A DNA stretch of 64,000 nt from Bog-473 sp963843365 (GCA_963843365.1 CAWJKG010000002.1:1302001-1366000), one strand, 5' to 3'; positions 25,640 through 37,244 are shown, numbered from the stretch's first letter. Numbers and translations: made by a program. The notes: generated by a model not told the origin, from the sequence alone.

Positions 25640-28600
25640 CTACTTCAGCGTGAAGCTCAGCCCATGGGTGACCGGGTCGCCGGTGACCGACACGTTGAGC
25701 ACGTGGCTGCCCTTGGTCAGGCCGGCCGTCGGCAAGCCATAGGCGTAGACCTTGAGCAGCGACGACCAGGCGAAGGTGGAGCCCGCCTTCAGTGTCTTCG
25801 TCCCGTCGATGTTGAGCGCGGTGACCGTGAGGCCGGCGGAGCCGACGTTGGTGCCGCTGTAGTTGCAGAGCGTGACGGAGAACACGACGGCGACGCCCAG
25901 CGGCTCTATCGGTCCGAGGAAGTTGCAGAGCTTGTAGGTCACCGCGTAGGTGTACGTCTGCGTCGACGTCGCACCCGCCTTCGACTTCGCCGTCACCGTG
26001 ATGGTGTGCGACCCCACCTGGCTCGTCGGCAAGGATCCCCCGCTCGACAAGGTGGTCGTGCCCGCCACAGCGGTACACGAGGCGATCCCCGATACCGGGT
26101 CGGCGCAGCTGAAGGTGGCCGTCTCGGGCTGGCTGAGCGTGTACACCGCGTTGTTGAGCGGGTTGGCGATGGTGATGGCGGGTGCCGTGTTGTCGATCTT
26201 GACGCCGGTGATGGGCCCGGCCGTGGCGCAGTTGCCCACCTTGTCGCAGACCGAGACCGAATTCGTCGAGGCGTTCTGGTTGCTTGTCCCGGCCGGAATG
26301 GAGGCCGTCAGGGTGACCGTGGCCTGGGCCGGATTGGTGAGGCCCGAACCCGAATCGCTGGCCGTGCACACGAAGGTCACCGTTCCGGTGTGCCAGTTGG
26401 AGTCTGCCGACGGACAGGAGACGGCGGGCTTCTGGTTGTCGACCTTGACGCCCGTGATGGGTCCCGCCGTGGCGCAATTGCCCACCTTGTCGCAGACCGA
26501 GACCGAATTCGTCGAGACGGTCGCGTTGGTGGCACCCGCGGCGATGGACGCCGTCAGCGTGACCGTGGACTGGGTCGCATTGGCGAGGCCCGAACCAGAG
26601 TCACTCGCCGTGCACACGAAGGTCACCGTGCCGGTGTGCCAGTTGGCATCAGCCGACGGGCAGGAGACGGCCGGCTTCTGGTTGTCGATCTCGACGCCGG
26701 TGATGGGCCCGGCCGTGGCGCAGTTGCCCAGGTTGTCGCAGACCGAGACTGAATTCGTCGAGGCGTTCGGGTTGGTGGCCCCCGCGCCAATGGATGCCGT
26801 CAGCGTGACCGTGGACTGGGTCGCATTGGCGAGGCCCGAACCGGAGTCACTGGCGGTGCACACGAAGGTCACCGTGCCGGTGTGCCAGTTGGAGTCTGCC
26901 GACGGGCAGGTGACACTCGGCTTCTGGTTGTCGATCTTGACGCCCGTGATGGGTCCCGCCGTGGCGCAACCCCCCGCGCCGCTGCAGACGGACACGGAAT
27001 TGGTCGACGCGTTCGGGTTGGTGGTGCCGGCGCCGATGGACGCGGTCAGCGTGATGTTGGCCTGGGCGGGGTTCGCCAGGCCCGACACGGCATCGCTCGC
27101 CGTACACGTGAACGTGACGGCGCCGGTGTGCCAGCTGGAGTCGGCGGCCGGGCAGCTGACCGCCGGAACCGTGTTGTCGATCATGACGCCGGTGATGGGT
27201 CCCGCCGTGGCGCAGTTCCCAGCCTGATCGCACACCGACACCGAGTTGGTCGAGATGTTCGGGTTGCTCGTCCCCGGAGGAACGGAGGCGGTGAGCGTGA
27301 CGGTCGACTGGGCCGGATTGGCCAGACCGGAGCCGGTATCGCTCGCCGTGCATGTGAACGACACGGTTCCCGTGTGCCAGTCGGAGTCCGCCGACGGGCA
27401 GCTGATCACGGGTGGGGACTTGTCGATCATGAAACCCGTGACGGCGGGGATCTGGGTGCAGTTGCCCGCGTTGTCGCAGAGCTGCCCCGCGTTTGTCGAC
27501 GCGTCGGCGTTGGCGGTCCCGTTCGGCACGGAAGTGTGCAGCGTGACGGTCCCGCCGACGACGCCCGACTGCGTGTCCGTGCCGGTGCAGATCACGCTCT
27601 GGTCGCTGTCGAACCACGTCGTGGGAGCCACCGCCGGCGAGCACATGACGCTGGGCGCCGTGGCGTCGACCTGGGTCGTGATGGCGGCCGTGCTGGTGTT
27701 GCCGACGAAGTCGGTCGCGGTGACGTCATACGTGGTGCTTCCCGAGGGCGGCGTGATGGAGCCGGTCACGGGGGTAGGCGTCGTGGAGCCGCCGGCGATG
27801 GTGTAGGTGAGCGAGGCCACCCCCGATCCGGCGTCGGCCGCGCTGATGGTCAGCGAGGTGCCTCCGCTCGTCCAGCCGTTCCCCGTATGCGGCGCGCTGA
27901 CGGAGCTCGAGATCACCGGTGCCGTGGTGTCGACCTTCACCACCTGGGTGATCTGGTTGCCCGGGTCCGATGCCGTGACGACGTGGGTCCCGTCGCCTGT
28001 CAGCGTGAACGACCCCTGGCCGCCGCCGCCGAGGGCGACTGTCTGCGACGCGCCCCCGTCGACCTGGTAGGTGACGGTGGCACCCGGGGCTCCGGTGAAG
28101 GTCACGTCCACGGGGCCGCTGAAGAACCCGTCGGCGGCCTGGGTCCCGCTCAGCGACGCGTTCAGCCCGCCGAGCCCGGTGCTCTGCACCTGGCTCTCCT
28201 GGACCTGGTTGAACTCGACGCCCTTGTTGGAGTCCATGGCGACGTTGCCGTTCCCGTCGACCGCCTGCACGATGTAGGAGACCTTGCCGCTGGCCGGAGC
28301 CGGAGCGCCGCCGGACCACACCCCGGTCGCGTTTTGCGTCAGGGTGACGGGGGTCCAGGCGCCGGGGTCGTCGGTGTCCGTGAAGAGGACGAGTACTTCC
28401 TTGACCGCGGCGCCGCCCGGGGCGGGCGTGGTCACGACGTTGAAGGCGGCCGTGGGCCCGCTGACCACCCCGGTCGCCTCGTTGATCGTCGGCGGTGTGA
28501 AGTTCGTGTCGGAGGGCGGCGTGTACTCCACATTGGAGGAGACGTCGGTGTAGAGCCTCTGGTTCCCCGTGCCCGGGTTGTCCGGATCGGGGACGAACTG

Positions 28601-31600
28601 GCCCGTGATGAGGTCGACCGCCTGGTGGGTCACGGGCGCGCCGGTGCCGTTGAAGAGCTGGTAGGTCGCCACCCGCTGCAACGTGGCAGGGAAGGACGTC
28701 TCGTACTGGGAGATCTGGTTCTCGTTGTCGGTGGTGTCGCTGTCCGCCTCTGCGATCGACGGCGTGAAGTCGCCCTTGTCGGTCGAGCTCAGCCCGGTGA
28801 TCAACGCGCCGTGGGCCACCGACCCGGGCAACGTGACGTCGATGCTGCTGAGCGGCTCAATGGGGAACCCGGCCGTGGTCTGCTCCAAGGTGGAGTCGTT
28901 GACCTCGTAGTACGTGCCACCCTCCGGCGGCGTGACCGTGCCCAGCTGGTTGGGAAGCGAGCCGACGGTCTGGTTGAGGGTGATCGACGCCGTCTGCAGG
29001 CCGGTGGCCGGATCTTGCCCGAGGGACAGCTGCGGGGTCGCCGCGGCCGAGTTGGCGGCCGGGTTGGTCAGTCCCTTCAGCGTGTAGTTGGGCATGCCGT
29101 AATAGGTGGACTCCATGTCCGCCTTCATGTCGTAGGGATCGAGCGCCCCTGTCTGCGCCGCATAGAGCTGCTTCGCCTGCGACAGCGCGTCGCCGATGGA
29201 CACTGCGCCGTTCAGGTTCTGCGCCAGGAGGCCCATGAGCTTGGCCGAGTAGGAGATGTACTGGTCGTTGGCGTAGCCGTAGCCGGTGTTGCCGACCCAG
29301 ATGGCGCCTTCGTCCGCGAACGTCGAGGCCCAGGAGTCCACGCCACCGGGTACGTCGTTGGAGATCTCGTTGGTCGGGATCTCGAGCCCCGAGTGGCACC
29401 CGAGGGAGAAGAGAAGCCGTTCCTGCGTGATCTCGTTGTTGGCATCCGCCGCGCGCACGTCGGTCGTGGCCAAAATCTGGCTGGGGTCCCCGGTGGTATC
29501 GCCGTTGGCCGACAGGAGGCGGCCGAAGTCGAAGTGCGCGTTGAGGGAGTCGATCACGGGCGCGTTGGAGGGGTTCGTCGGGGTCCCCCCGTCGACCGCG
29601 TTCAGGAGGTCGGAGTTCGTCCACGTGTCGCTGATCAGTTTCGACACGTTGGCCGCGCCCAGCGTGCCCGTCAGCGACGCGGCGATGGCGTTCGCGCCCT
29701 GAGTCAGGAAGTCGTAGCCGGTCGAAAGCCCCGAGGTTGCGTTGATCTGCCCGCCGCTCGACACGTAGCGCGTCCAGCGCGTTGTCGATCTGCGTGGGCG
29801 TCTCGACGAGGCGGCCGATGGCCAGTGACGGCGTGTAGAGCGTCTGACCACCCACTCCCAGCGGGTCCGGGGAGACGTAGGGGTCGTCGCTCAGGTAGTA
29901 CCCCTGGCTCAGCGCCGACGACAGCTGATCGTTGATGCCGGGCAGGGTGCTGGCGGCATAGTCGGCCTCGTTGTCCGAAACGGTCATGTCGGGCAGACGC
30001 CCCATCGGGATCTCGTCGTCCGCGCCGACGACGACCACGTTGGCAATGCTCGGGTAGGCGGTCTCGAGGCTGCGCACCGTGGCGCTGATGTCACTCACCA
30101 CTTTGTTCGCCGCCGCCACGGAGCACGGGTTGGCGTCCCAGGCGGTGTAGTCCGCCGCCGTCTGCGGGTCTCCCTCGACCGGGACGATGGCGCCGACCAG
30201 GCCGCCGGCCCCGCTCGAGGCGGTCGTGGTCAGCTTCTGCATGACCTCGTTGACACCGGGATGGCCGGCCGTGCCCTGGGACTGGCCGTAGGCGTCATAG
30301 AGGCGGTCGGGGTCGACCAGGAAGACTGTGTTCACGTTGGAGGGCGGGGCCTGCACGGACCATCCACCCGAGGCGCTCCACGTCTCCGTCAGGGGCTGCC
30401 CGGAAGCGGGCACGGCCACGTGCTGCGTCAGGGCGTCGTTGGCATAGGTCGTGGGGACCGCGCACGAGGGCGAGGCAGCCGTCGGGATCAGCTCCGAGCG
30501 CAGCGCGTAGGGGGCCGCCGTGCTGTACGCCCCGTTGAACCCGGTGACCTGCACCAGGTAGGTCCCGCCGGTGAGGGCGGGTGTCGTGATCTGCTCGGGC
30601 GTCAGTCCGCGGTTGGCCGAAATGGCCTCGACGGGGAGCGTGCTGAGGAGCGGGAGGGTCCCCGGAGCCGGTGCGTCCTGCTGACCCGAGGAGGACTGGT
30701 CAGCCGGAGGGGTGTCCGTGACACCGGCCGTCACCTGCGTCGGATTGCTGGAGAGCTCGGTGGTGGGTGGGCCGTACAGGACCATGTCGTAGTCGGCGGG
30801 CAGGTCGGACAGGTCGAGGGACAGCGAGTCGCCGGCGGGCACGTTGATGTCCCAGTAGGCCGAGACGTTGGGCGCCGTGAGGAACGACACGTTCAGCGAG
30901 TCGGGCTGCAGGGTGGACGGGGTCGTGGCGGCACCGTTGCCGGCGAAGGGGTCGGTGACGTTGACTGACGCGTTCGCCGACATGCTCCCGCCGGTCGCGA
31001 GGGAGGCCGTGACGCTCAGCGTCTGGGCCCCCAGGACCTCGTTGGGCCTGACCTCGACCGAGTAGGTGTCCGCCCCGGTGCCACTGGAGTCGCCGGGATT
31101 GGCGGTCAGCGTGTCGCCCGACACACTCGGGTCCGCCGAGGGCTGGCCGTCGAATTGGGCCGAGCCCGGCACGAGTGAGAACCCGGCGGGCACCGTCAGG
31201 ACGTCGGTCAGTGCGACGGGCCCGTTGGCGACGGTCGTAGTGGCCGTCAGGGTCAGCACACCGCCGCCGCTCGAGGAGGCGGCCAGGCCCGGGGTGGCCA
31301 GATTGACGTCCTGCCAGGGGTAGGTCGATTCGGGAACGAGCCCGGCCAGGAGGTCCCCGAGAAACAGACCGTTGAACGCGGACGGGTCATCCGTGGCGAT
31401 CTCGTCGATCAGCTGTCCGATCGTCGTGCCCGAGTCGACCTCCTCGGTGCCGAGGAGGTCGGCCAGTGTGGTCCCGTCCGTCGTCCCGCTGAGTGCCGCC
31501 TCGATGTCCGCCACCGTCGTGGTGGGATCCGACCCGGAGACATCCGAGAGGACGGCCGCCGAGAAGGCCTGCGCGAACGCAGGGTTGGCATTGGCGAGGG

Positions 31601-34505
31601 CGACCAGATCCTCCAACGTCGTCTGGTCGGCGCCGGCGTCACTCGAGTCGGACCCGTCCACATCGGACAGGGTGGTGGCATCCCATGCCGCATTGGGTTC
31701 CGTGATGCCGGCCTGCAACAGCGCCAGGGTGGCGCCGGGTTGAATGGCGCCGTCGGCTTCGGCGTCGGCGAGGGTGTCCCCCGCACCGGTGCAGTTGTCG
31801 GGCATCAGCGAGCAGTCGACGATGCTGCTGAGATTCGACAGCGAGCTCAGCAGGATGCCGCCCAGGGGGATGGCGCCCATTTTGATGGCGCCGATCTTGA
31901 TGGCCCCCATCTTCAAGCCCTGGAGCGGGATGGCCCCGATCTTGATGGCGCCCATTTTGGTGCCCTGGAGGGGGATGGCCCCGATCTTCAGGGTGCCGAG
32001 GTTGAGGCCGCTGAGGTCGAGATCCTCGAGCGGGATGGCGCCCATTTTGATGGCGCCCATCTTCACCTCGTCGATGGCGATGGCGCCCATTTTGATGGCG
32101 CCGATCTTGATGGCGCCGATCTTGATGGTGCCGAGACCCGTGTCGCCGAGGCTCGTGCCGGCGAGCGGCAGGTCAGCCACAGGGGACGCGTCGACAGTGG
32201 CCGCTTGCAGCGGGACGCTGTCGAGCGGAATGGAAGCCAGGGGGACGCCGGCGATTCCCAGCGAGAGCACGGTGACGTTCGCCGCATCGGCGGTGTCGGT
32301 GCCGCTGGTGATCCCGAAGTCACTGCAGGGCCAGCCCACGCTGCCCAGATCGGCACACCAGTCGGTCAGCGTCTGGGTGGGGTTCCCGACGTCCGCGCTG
32401 GTGAGCGGAACGTCGTCGATGGATGTCCCTCCCAGCGCGAAGGCCGCGACCGGCAGTGAGCCCAGCGTCGAACCGTTGATGTCGATGTCGGACAGGGGAA
32501 GCGAGTTGAGGCGCGCCGCGGGGTTGGAGTTGTCCGGCGCATCCGAGCCGGTGGTGGTGAGGACGTCCTGGAGACTGACCGTCTGCAGCGGGAACCCCGC
32601 GTACTTGGAGCCCGCCAGGATCCCGTTCCAGTCGGTACAGGCCGACCCGGCGCATCCGTCGGGGTACGTCACTCCCACGTTGGAGAGAAGGGTGCTCGAC
32701 AGGGTGGCGATGTCCTGGCTCTGGCCGCCGAGGGCGATGGCGCCGATCTTGATGGCGCCGATCTTGATCGCACCCATTTTGATGGCGCCGATCTTGATGG
32801 CGCCGATCTTGATGGCGCCCATCTTCGTGGAGGCGACCGCCGCGTTGGGGGCTGCGGTGGCGGAGCTCGTCCCCGACTGCTGGCTCACCGTGGGCAGCGC
32901 GCCGTTGCCGTCGAGGGCGACGGTCCCGATGCCCGCCGCCGCGCTCGGTGCGGATGTCGTCAGAGTGACGTTCTGCAGGGTGGCCGGGGTGCTCGTCCCC
33001 GTCCCGGCGTCGGTCGCGGTCGCGGGTGTGCCGTCGTTCGAGGACACCGTGACGGAAGTGCCGAGAGCACCCGGGCTGGTGGAGGCGGCCGCGGTCACGG
33101 TCGCCGGCAGCGTCACCGGCGGGAGCGTGGTCCCGGCGGTGACGGGTGGCGGGGTGGTGCAGGTGACGACCTGCCCGGCTGCGCCGCACGTCCAGCCGGT
33201 CCCGGTCGCCGTTCCCGGCGTGACGCCGCTCGGCAGCGTCGTGCTCATGGTGATGGGATCGGCCTCATCTCCACCGGTGGGAGACACACCACCGGTCACC
33301 GTGTAATTGACCGTGCCGGGAACGTGCAGCTGTCCGCTGTGGTCGTCGCTGATGGCCGCCGTCAAGACCGGCACCGGCTGCAGCGTGCTCACGACGACGT
33401 TCGAAACCTCGTGGTAGTCGGTGACGCTGCCCGTCGACCCGACCCACCCGAATCCGAGCTGATACGGGATCCCGGTGGCGGGGTTGATCCAGCTGTCGGG
33501 ATACAACCCGCCCGGGATGCCCTTGGTCGTACTGGGCAGAGCGCCCGTGTAGAACTCGGGCGAGCCCCCGATCGGGGTCCACGCCACGCCGTAGTCGCCG
33601 GCCGGGACGCTGTCGGCCGTGAACGCCGGGGTCGTCATGCTCACGGCGCCCGGAGTGGTGTTGATCACCACCTCCACCGGCACCAGGGAGCCGGCGCGGG
33701 TGCTCCCTGCGAGGGTCTGGGTCCCGCCGTCGACGTCCCTCGAGCTCTCCAAGGGGCAGTAGCCGGTGTTCCCGTTGCCCGGCCCCCGCACCACGACCTG
33801 ACCCGGGATCAGCGCGTCGGCCCACGCGGGGTCCGTACAGCCGGTGCCGTCCGAGGGCGTGTTGGAGTAGTTGCCGTAGACGTCCAGACCGATCCCGAGG
33901 TAGCCGTCCGCCAACCCCTGGGCACCCGGCGCCTGCCCCGATGCGTAGCCCAGCGCCCCCCCGGGCTGGCCGATGTTCGCGGGTGCGGCGGGGTCGGCGG
34001 GATTCTCCGCTGTGACGACGAAGCCGATACCGTCGGCGCCGCCGCCGCCCCATTGGTAACTGTCGAAGGTGGCGTCGATGCCGTTCGAAGCGGGCACGCT
34101 CGAGCTCGTCATGGCGCCACCCTCTTGGCCGGTGACGGCTTGGGTCAGGCGCAGGACGCCGCTGCCCGGAGAGTCCACGGCGGTCGCGGCACAGTCCGGA
34201 ATCGGCTGCTGGCTCGTCGCGGTACCCGCCGTGAGACAGGCGCCGTTCGTGTACGGGCTCGGTGCAGCCGGCTCGACCCACGACGACGGCGCGGCGACGT
34301 TCGCGTTCTCGAAGGTCTCGGCGATCACCGGTGTCTCGGTCGCGCCCGCATGCGGCGCGACCGGCGCGACGACCAGGCCCGTGAGGATGAGCGGCACGGA
34401 CAGGGCGCAGCCGACGAACGAGGCGCGTCGGCGCAGCGCGGAACGGACACCTCGACCGAAGCGTTCGCTGCGTCGCGCCGTTGCCATGAGTCGCGCCGTT
34501 GCCAT
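25640..34505 (-). CDS. Giant secreted surface protein: lectin-like, pentapeptide solenoid, C25 peptidase, Ig-type repeats
   Basis: About 2,955 residues with one frameshift near 29768. Start ATG 34505 follows GGAGAG at normal spacing and gives an Arg-rich n-region and a long hydrophobic signal (to about residue 55, ending HAGATE). Then come an L-type lectin-like domain (about 60-330), a period-5 solenoid with K(I/M)GAI units (about 560-590 and 740-890), beta-rich linkers, and a gingipain-like C25 peptidase domain from about 1480 (VVVGADDEIPMGRLPD; possible dyad His in LNAHFDFG near 1655 and Cys in SLGCHSGLE near 1703). After beta domains follow 82-residue Cys-containing repeats (about 2280-2771) and an Ig-like C-terminus. 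No LPXTG or C-terminal membrane segment was seen. Peptidase activity is inferred. Confidence 0.78.
26192..27664 (-). repeat. Tandem 246-bp repeats (82 residues each)
   Basis: Unit boundaries recur at 26192, 26438, 26684, 26930, 27176 and 27422, exactly 246 bp apart; a sixth unit (27422-27664, 243 bp) is degenerate. Each unit encodes a beta domain with SCPSADSNWHTGTVTF, TCTASDSGSGLAN, STNSVSVCDxxGNCATAGPI and GVKIDNQKP segments and paired Cys, like bacterial Ig/HYR-type repeats. High nucleotide similarity points to recent duplication or recombination between units. Confidence 0.9.
31857..32133 (-). repeat. Pentapeptide (15-bp) repeat block, main
   Basis: Tandem 15-bp units coding K-(I/M)-G-A-I, broken by variants such as PLQGT, PLQGL and LEDLDLSGLNLGTL. 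The last are canonical pentapeptide-repeat sequences, so the low-complexity units belong to a right-handed beta-helix. Upstream residues (GVPLA, SIPLD, SVPLQ, DLPLA) keep the same period of five, so the solenoid extends to about 32260. Confidence 0.85.
32743..32829 (-). repeat. Pentapeptide (15-bp) repeat block, second
   Basis: Six near-identical 15-bp units coding K-(I/M)-G-A-I, about 600 bp away from the main block in the same gene and almost identical to it in DNA. This invites recombination between the blocks and assembly collapse. Confidence 0.85.
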
Positions 34506-34875
34506 GATTTGCTCTCCGTTCCCCGCAGTGCTGCAGCAGTGCCTCCGGGCTCGCCGACGCCCGTTCAGGCCGCAAGCTTGCGTCCTAAACGGCCGTTTCG
34601 CAAAAGGCACACAACAACGCCAACTCAGCCGTGTGACGTCCAGGTGAACTGCCGGGAGCCCGCCCGGGGGGCTCGGGGCGGGACCCGGGCCGGCGGAGCA
34701 GCGTCATCGCAGGTGGACCGCCACTTCTCGCCCTGTGCGGGCGGAGCGGACGACGCAGCATGCCGGCTGGGAAACGCCTGGGCGCTGCCGCGCCAATCCC
34801 GGCCGACGCGCCGCGGATCGGGGCACGGCAGCCGTCGGGTGCCTCAGCCCGTCCGGCGCGCGGACGGCTTCGTCG
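34506..34875. other. 370-bp intergenic region between secreted-protein genes
   Basis: No convincing gene. It holds the ribosome binding site of the giant gene (GGAGAG just above 34510), a perfect 12-bp palindrome AAACGGCCGTTT (34587-34598) about 85 bp upstream of the start, and a GC hairpin GAGCCC-GGGCTC near 34656-34674 without a U-tract. The palindrome could be an operator; the hairpin could end the upstream GH43-like transcript. Neither is proven. Confidence 0.4.
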
Positions 34876-36756
34876 TCAGACCGCGGCCATCCCGACGACG
34901 GGCTTGTTCAGCACGATCGATCCCGTCGAGCCGAAGAACACCGCGTTGCCGTAATTGAAGATGCCGCCGTCGGTTGCCACCAACCAGTAGCCCGCACCGT
35001 CGGAGGTGGGCGCCATCCCGACCACCGGCTTGTTGAGCGGCAATGAGCCTGCCGAGCCGTAGAACGGGGCGTCGCCGTAGTTGAAGATGCCGCCGTCCGA
35101 TGCAACGAGCCAATACCCTCCGCCGTCAGCGGTCGCCGCCATGCCGACCACCGGCTGGTTGAGGCGGATGGAGCCCGTCGAGCCGTGGAAGGTCGCGTCG
35201 CCGTACGAGAAGATCCCGCCGTCACTCGCCACCAGCCAGTACCCACCGCCATCGTGGGTCGCGGTCATCCCCACAATCGGCTGGTTCAGACGCGTGCCAC
35301 CGGTCGAGCCGTAGAACTTCGCATCGCCGTAGCTGAAGATCCCGCCGTCGCTCGCGACCAACCAGTAGCCCCCGCCGTCCGGCGTGACCGCCATGCCGAC
35401 GATCGGTTTGTTCAGCGCGAGCGAGCCGGCCGAGCCGAGAAAGGAGGCGTCGCCATACGTGAAGATGCCACCATCGCTGGCGACCTCCCAGTAGCCCCCG
35501 CCGTCATGGGTGAGCGCCATACCGACCACCGGCTTGTTGAGCGGCCGGCCGCCCTCGGATCCGCAGAACGGAAGGTTCCCGTAGTCGAAGATTCCGCCGT
35601 CGGACGCCACCATGTCGTATCCGGTGGGTGACGCGGGCGCCGAGCAGGGCACTTCCCCATTCACGTCGGGCAGGGTGATCGGGGCCACGAAGAGCCGCCG
35701 GGCCGCGCCGCAGTCGTAGTTCGTGCACCCCCCTGAACCGCCCTCCCAGGCCGCGTAGGCCAGCCACCACGATCCGCTGGCGTCGGAGAAGAGCGCGCCG
35801 CCCCCCGGCCCCAACGCAGACCCGTACGTCGTGAGGATCTGGCTCTGCGGGCCGCACGGACCGAGGGGCCCGCTGCAGGTCGCGATGCCCTCCGAGTACC
35901 CGGAGCTCGTGTACACGCCGGCCGAGAAGGCCAGGGAGAAGCCGCCGCCCGCGGCCACCATGGACGGGTCCTCGACGGTGACCTCCCACGGATAGGACAC
36001 GGTGTTGTTGTAGAGCAGCATGGCCGGTGACGACCCGGGGGCGAACCCCGTCCCCGTGGCGTTGAGCTGCTGGGCCCAGATGGAGGCCGCGGCCGACGAC
36101 CCGCCGTCGTTCTGCTTCCAGACGACGTAGGCGATACCCGTGCTCGGGTCCACGAAGGGCTGGGGATCGATCGAACCGGTGGCCTGGCACTCGATGGGGC
36201 CGTTCGACACGTCGCTGAATTGCACGCTCGTCGGCGAGATCGACGGCGCCGTGGCGACGGCGAGACAGTCGAAGCCCGTGTCCGACGCATGGCCGGACTG
36301 CGCGGCGTCGTAGAACATCACCCAGTGGCCGTCGTAAAAGAACACGCCCGGCGAGGTCTGGGTGTTCGCCTGCTCCCACGGTGACGGGCTCGACAGGGCG
36401 GTCGACCCGTAGCAGCGCCCCGTGTAGGGCCCGTAGCCCGAATTGGGCGAGCTCGAGACCAGGGCTGCGATGTTGTTGCCGAGCGCGTTCCCGGTCGTGA
36501 AGGCGTAGTAGGTCCCGCCCGACTCGACGACCTGAGGATCCGCCGCGTCCCCACTGCCCTCGTAGTTGTAGGCGGGGGTCCCGTCGCCGCAATTCGGCGG
36601 CACGAAGGCGGAACTCCCGCTCGGCGCCACGGCGACGTGGGCGGAGGCCGCTGCGGCGGCGTCTGGGAGCTCCGGCACCATCCCCGCGATCCCGATCGCC
36701 CAGACCGGAACACCGAGCGCTCCCAGTCTGATCATCCGCCTCATCCACTGCCTCAC
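34876..36756 (-). CDS. Secreted GH43-like protein with C-terminal 42-residue repeats
   Basis: A 626-residue exported protein. The signal peptide covers residues 1 to about 37. Residues from about 55 to 370 look like a GH43-type five-bladed propeller: DPQVVESGGTYYAF, GSIDPQPFVDPSTGIAYVVWK and VEDPSMVAAGGGF match the three acidic catalytic positions of that family (Asp, Asp, Glu). Members cleave arabinans or xylans, but the substrate is not readable here. Residues from about 379 on are six repeats of the type GYWLVASDGGIFSYGDAxFxGS. The start GTG 36756 is uncertain; in-frame ATGs at residues 5 and 8 are also possible. Confidence 0.75.
   Translation of the reverse strand: MRQWMRRMIRLGALGVPVWAIGIAGMVPELPDAAAAASAHVAVAPSGSSAFVPPNCGDGTPAYNYEGSGDAADPQVVESGGTYYAFTTGNALGNNIAALVSSSPNSGYGPYTGRCYGSTALSSPSPWEQANTQTSPGVFFYDGHWVMFYDAAQSGHASDTGFDCLAVATAPSISPTSVQFSDVSNGPIECQATGSIDPQPFVDPSTGIAYVVWKQNDGGSSAAASIWAQQLNATGTGFAPGSSPAMLLYNNTVSYPWEVTVEDPSMVAAGGGFSLAFSAGVYTSSGYSEGIATCSGPLGPCGPQSQILTTYGSALGPGGGALFSDASGSWWLAYAAWEGGSGGCTNYDCGAARRLFVAPITLPDVNGEVPCSAPASPTGYDMVASDGGIFDYGNLPFCGSEGGRPLNKPVVGMALTHDGGGYWEVASDGGIFTYGDASFLGSAGSLALNKPIVGMAVTPDGGGYWLVASDGGIFSYGDAKFYGSTGGTRLNQPIVGMTATHDGGGYWLVASDGGIFSYGDATFHGSTGSIRLNQPVVGMAATADGGGYWLVASDGGIFNYGDAPFYGSAGSLPLNKPVVGMAPTSDGAGYWLVATDGGIFNYGNAVFFGSTGSIVLNKPVVGMAAV
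34879..35620 (-). repeat. Six 126-bp repeats (42 residues each)
   Basis: Consensus GYWLVASDGGIFxYGDA, then FxGSxGxxxLNxPVVGM. The same repeat type, more diverged, ends the next secreted gene upstream (37245-39215). I recall such repeats as common in Acidimicrobiia extracellular proteins. Probably a beta-propeller or wall-binding module; its function is not established. Confidence 0.85.
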
Positions 36757-36916
36757 AAGTGCCGCCAGCGTGCTGGTTCCGCGGTGCCGTTCTCCGAGTC
36801 AGCCGATTCCATCCGCTCTCGGTATCGGGCCGATGGCGCCGGAGGCTGAGGAAACACCGGAACGCCCGTTGGGTGCCGAGCGTCGAGGCCGGGGCGTTGG
36901 CCCGGTTCCCGAGGGC

Positions 36917-37135
36917 TCAGTCTTCCCGACGTTCTTGCAGCCGGCGGTCGGCCAACGCCCCCTGCGCCGACATGGGCAGCCAGGACTCGTAGCTCGCATC
37001 CCACCACCACCAGGCCCGACACGTGGGCTTGGTCGGACCCTTGGAGTCGCACCTCGTCTTGGTGCCGTGGATCCGCGTCGCCAGATCGAACCGCAACACA
37101 CCGCCGCAGTCCTGGGGACAGTCCGACTCGATCAT
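36917..37135 (-). CDS. Small Cys/Trp-rich protein, unknown function
   Basis: A 72-residue frame beginning MIESDCPQDCGGVLRFD, with Cys pairs at both ends of a zinc-ribbon-like stretch (CPQDC, TRCDSKGPTKPTC). It continues RAWWWWDASYESWLPMSAQGALADRR. The composition is protein-like, unlike the Arg/Pro-rich shadow frames around it. ATG 37135 is preferred; a longer frame starts at 37192. No ribosome binding site is clear. Family not recognised. Confidence 0.45.
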   Translation of the reverse strand: MIESDCPQDCGGVLRFDLATRIHGTKTRCDSKGPTKPTCRAWWWWDASYESWLPMSAQGALADRRLQERRED

Positions 37136-37244
37136 TGGATCGACGGTAGCCCCGCCGGTCCGGCTGGGCCAGGGAACCGAGAAAAGTGTCATCCGGCGTT
37201 CGCGTTCTCTTCATTTTTGCCGGAAGATGCGTCCCCTTACCCTT

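Noticed and set aside
26192..27664. Possible CRISPR-like direct repeats
   Set aside because: The 246-bp units are in-frame protein repeats with no spacers; the 15-bp blocks at 31.9 and 32.8 kb are likewise coding.
26882..29935. 1,017-codon plus-strand frame opposite the giant secreted gene
   Set aside because: Repetitive Arg/Gly/Asp composition mirrors the repeats on the other strand; no signal or motif.
34587..34598. Perfect palindrome AAACGGCCGTTT as a defined operator
   Set aside because: Only one copy seen, no linked regulator and no promoter hexamers at the right distance; kept only as a note on the intergenic region.
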